Positions 8,740 to 10,110 of a stretch of DNA of 10,110 bases are shown here, piece after piece. Position numbers and translations under genes: made by a program. The notes under the pieces are model-generated. The model made no database searches. It was not told where the DNA came from and worked only from the letters and a program-made list of their open reading frames with translations. The stretch is from DATKKX01 sp035542775. GTDB lineage: Bacteria; Planctomycetota; Phycisphaerae; UBA1845; UTPLA1. The stretch covers positions 1-10,110 of the forward strand of contig DATKKX010000146.1 of assembly GCA_035542775.1 (NCBI GenBank), given 5' to 3'. The number at the start of each line of letters is the position of its first letter. The stretch's first letter is position 1.

Positions 8740-9435
8740 CTACCTTGCACCTTGTGGCCAACTGTGTTGCTCTGCTTCAATGCGTCCGATTCTCCCGAGT
8801 AATGCGTATCTTCCCCAGAGGGCCGCGGTGTCAATGTCCCCTGTGACCGACATGCTGGCGGCGAGCGTGGGGTGCGGGGTCAGCGAACCGGCTGTGCGGA
8901 TGGTGATGCTCGGGGCGGTGATCATGAGCCTGTCCAGCGATGGGTAGAGGCCTTCACTGCTGACGACGATGGGGCTATTTCCGTAAGCAGTGCCCGTTGC
9001 ATCCAACGAAGATCGAGCCTGAACGAAGCGAGCGTGGGAGAGGGCCGCACCGCCATGCGCGTGATACCCGGCGTTGAAGTTGGACGCCAGAATCAAGTCG
9101 GAGAACCAGATCGAGCCTGGGGCGGCCGACCAGAGGATGAAGCTGCCGGAGAAGCCGCCGGCGGCGAGGCCGGCAGGCTTGCAGGGTATGAACACGCCGA
9201 TCGGGCCCGAGAAGGCCAAGACCGGCCGGGGCGCGGCATTGGCCCAGGAGTGTGACTGACCGCCGAAAGCCAAGGCAAGATCCTCTATGGTGCCGGCATT
9301 GGCGGGCGTCTGGGCCCACATCAGGACCAGCAGCGCCAGCAGGCCGCTGAGAGTCCGTTTGCCGGCATGCGCAGGGCTTTGAAGGCAGCACCGTCGGTTG
9401 GGTACGCTCGCGGTGGGTTGATCGGATGTTTCCAC
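8740..9435 (-). CDS. Exported protein of unknown family
   Basis: I chose GTG 9435 because GGAGGAG lies 5 bases upstream; a TTG at 9519 would add 28 residues but lacks such support. The 231-residue product has a long signal peptide: a 27-residue n-region ending in GKR, the hydrophobic core LSGLLALLVLMW, and likely cleavage after TPANA (residue 47). Codon third positions are strongly G/C, so the frame is real. The mature part is rich in Gly, Ser and Ala, with strand-like stretches such as SGSFILWSAAPGSIWFSDLI and RLMITAPSITIRTAG. It ends in a basic, Leu/Gly-rich segment (LWGRYALLGRIGRIEA) with no PEP-CTERM or membrane anchor. The single mature Cys leaves no disulfide pattern. It might be a beta-solenoid or jelly-roll surface protein; no function is proposed. 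It converges with the response regulator gene. Confidence 0.7.
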   Translation of the reverse strand: METSDQPTASVPNRRCCLQSPAHAGKRTLSGLLALLVLMWAQTPANAGTIEDLALAFGGQSHSWANAAPRPVLAFSGPIGVFIPCKPAGLAAGGFSGSFILWSAAPGSIWFSDLILASNFNAGYHAHGGAALSHARFVQARSSLDATGTAYGNSPIVVSSEGLYPSLDRLMITAPSITIRTAGSLTPHPTLAASMSVTGDIDTAALWGRYALLGRIGRIEAEQHSWPQGAR

Positions 9436-9859
9436 AGCTTCTCCTCCAAACGAAGCAGATGAGAGCAGCTCTGCCAACGGCGCCCGGGTCGCCGCACGAT
9501 GGGTACGCCCGCCCGACAAGCAGCACGGTCGGAGGCTGGGAGGCGATCAAGGTTCAAGGGTGCTTGTAACCCGTGCCACTGAGCCAAGCCCCCGGGTGAA
9601 TACCCTGGTTGTCGGCGAATAGCGGGAGGAGCGGGTCGGATCTGCCGATGGAGGGGAGCCGGTCCTGGTGGGGGGGATTGCGAACAGCAAGAGTCGCTTT
9701 CCCATTCGCGTTGGGTCCCTATTCGAGCTCGGGGGCCATCGGACGTGTTGCGTGCATTGTGTCACGAGGAGCGGAAAAGTCCGTTGCCCCCGGCCAAGCC
9801 TCCGAGAGAAGACCGCTCAAGACGGCGGCCATGCCATTGACTACGCGGCCGGCGGGGTT
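9436..9859. other. Divergent intergenic region without a recognisable gene
   Basis: About 420 bases lie between the start of the leftward exported gene and the promoter of the aminotransferase gene. Open frames on both strands here have Arg/Ser/Pro-rich, out-of-frame composition and no ribosome site. I saw no tRNA and no riboswitch. A G-run (GGGGGGG, 9670-9676) stands out but has no assigned role. The promoter of the leftward gene must lie here, but I could not pick it out. Confidence 0.6.
9441..9447 (-). promoter_or_regulatory. Strong ribosome binding site deciding a GTG start
   Basis: On the complement, GGAGGAG is followed by AAGCT and then GTG at 9435. This near-ideal Shine-Dalgarno with 5-base spacing fixes the start of the exported protein and gives it a normal signal peptide length. 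Confidence 0.75.
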
Positions 9860-9888
9860 TTGTGGCATGACACTTGCCACACTATACT
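9860..9888 (+). promoter_or_regulatory. Candidate sigma-70-type promoter of the aminotransferase gene
   Basis: TTGTGG (9860-9865), a 17-base spacer and TATACT (9883-9888), the latter one base from consensus. Transcription would start near 9895, giving a leader of about 70 bases to the ATG at 9967. The spacing and the AT-rich -10 box in GC-rich surroundings make this the best promoter in the window. Confidence 0.5.
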
Positions 9889-9966
9889 GGGCCGCCTTGC
9901 CGCCCTGGACGGCTTGCCAATGACGGTTCCGGGCGGACGGTTTTCCTGATTTTGGAGGTTACCAAC

Positions 9967-10110
9967 ATGATGAAGTTGCGATTGTTCACGCCCGGTCCGA
10001 CGATGGTCAGCCCCGAAGCCCTTTTGACGATGGCCCAGCCGCTGGATCACCATCGCACGTCGGGGTTCAAAGAGACTCTTAAAGAGTGCGTCGATATCCT
10101 CGCTTACATC
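9967..10110 (+). CDS. Class V aminotransferase, alanine-glyoxylate/serine-pyruvate type (3' partial)
   Basis: Only the first 48 codons are present. The start MMKLRLFTPGPTMVSPEALL, followed by AQPLDHHRTSGFKETLKECV, matches the N terminus of PLP-dependent class V aminotransferases of the alanine-glyoxylate/serine-pyruvate group. These typically begin with a TPGPT(M/P)V-P motif and an HHR(T/S)..F segment that helps form the active site of the dimer. The family moves amino groups between alanine or serine and glyoxylate or pyruvate and works in glyoxylate and serine metabolism; the exact substrate cannot be told. GGAGG at 9954-9958 is 8 bases before the first ATG; a second ATG follows at once. 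The PLP lysine lies outside the window. Confidence 0.88.
   Translation, partial: MMKLRLFTPGPTMVSPEALLTMAQPLDHHRTSGFKETLKECVDILAYI

Noticed and set aside
9550..9590. GGTTCAAGGG segment resembling a tRNA T-arm
   Set aside because: No matching T-stem, anticodon arm or acceptor stem could be built around it.
9609..9923. A 104-codon + strand open frame before the aminotransferase gene
   Set aside because: It overlaps the promoter, has no ribosome site, and its composition looks non-coding.

Overview
The window looks like chromosome of a GC-rich, environmental, probably uncultured member of the Planctomycetota (Phycisphaerae-like). This is inferred from three things: a large secreted protein joining a dockerin-type EF-hand pair to a small Cys-rich module ('CCNGS...TTEANC...GDGSTC') of a style common in planctomycete exported proteins, several exported proteins of unknown family, and a CoA-transferase/GNAT fusion. 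No tool or database was available, so the lineage is a judgement from protein style.

Left part (1-3156, + strand): the 3' portion of a large exported protein, cut by the window edge, with a dockerin-like pair, a Cys-rich module and a C-terminal region with a transglutaminase-like Cys/His/Asp signature. That signature is split by four tandem 'GxNGxx.T...GDDV' repeats. A second exported protein with a beta-propeller-like blade pattern follows 55 bases later, probably in the same operon. Centre-left (3291-5201, - strand): a class I CoA-transferase/acetyl-CoA hydrolase fused to a GNAT acetyltransferase domain.

Centre (5202-8591, + strand): a roughly 500-base AT-richer leader with a candidate promoter, then a possible small Cys-motif gene. 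That gene overlaps a globin-coupled (protoglobin) NtrB-type histidine kinase, which is directly followed by an NtrC-type sigma-54 response regulator. Together they read as a haem-based gas or redox sensing two-component system acting through RpoN. The regulator carries GAFTDA in place of GAFTGA.

Right part (8592-10110): a hairpin lies between convergent genes, followed by an exported protein of unknown family on the - strand, whose GTG start is fixed by a strong Shine-Dalgarno. After a divergent intergenic region with a good sigma-70-type promoter comes the first 48 codons of a class V aminotransferase (alanine-glyoxylate/serine-pyruvate type), cut by the window end.

I see no mobile element, CRISPR array, tRNA or rRNA. 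The most interesting items are the interrupted transglutaminase-like domain, the globin-coupled NtrB/NtrC pair with its overlapping small gene, and the unclassified exported proteins.
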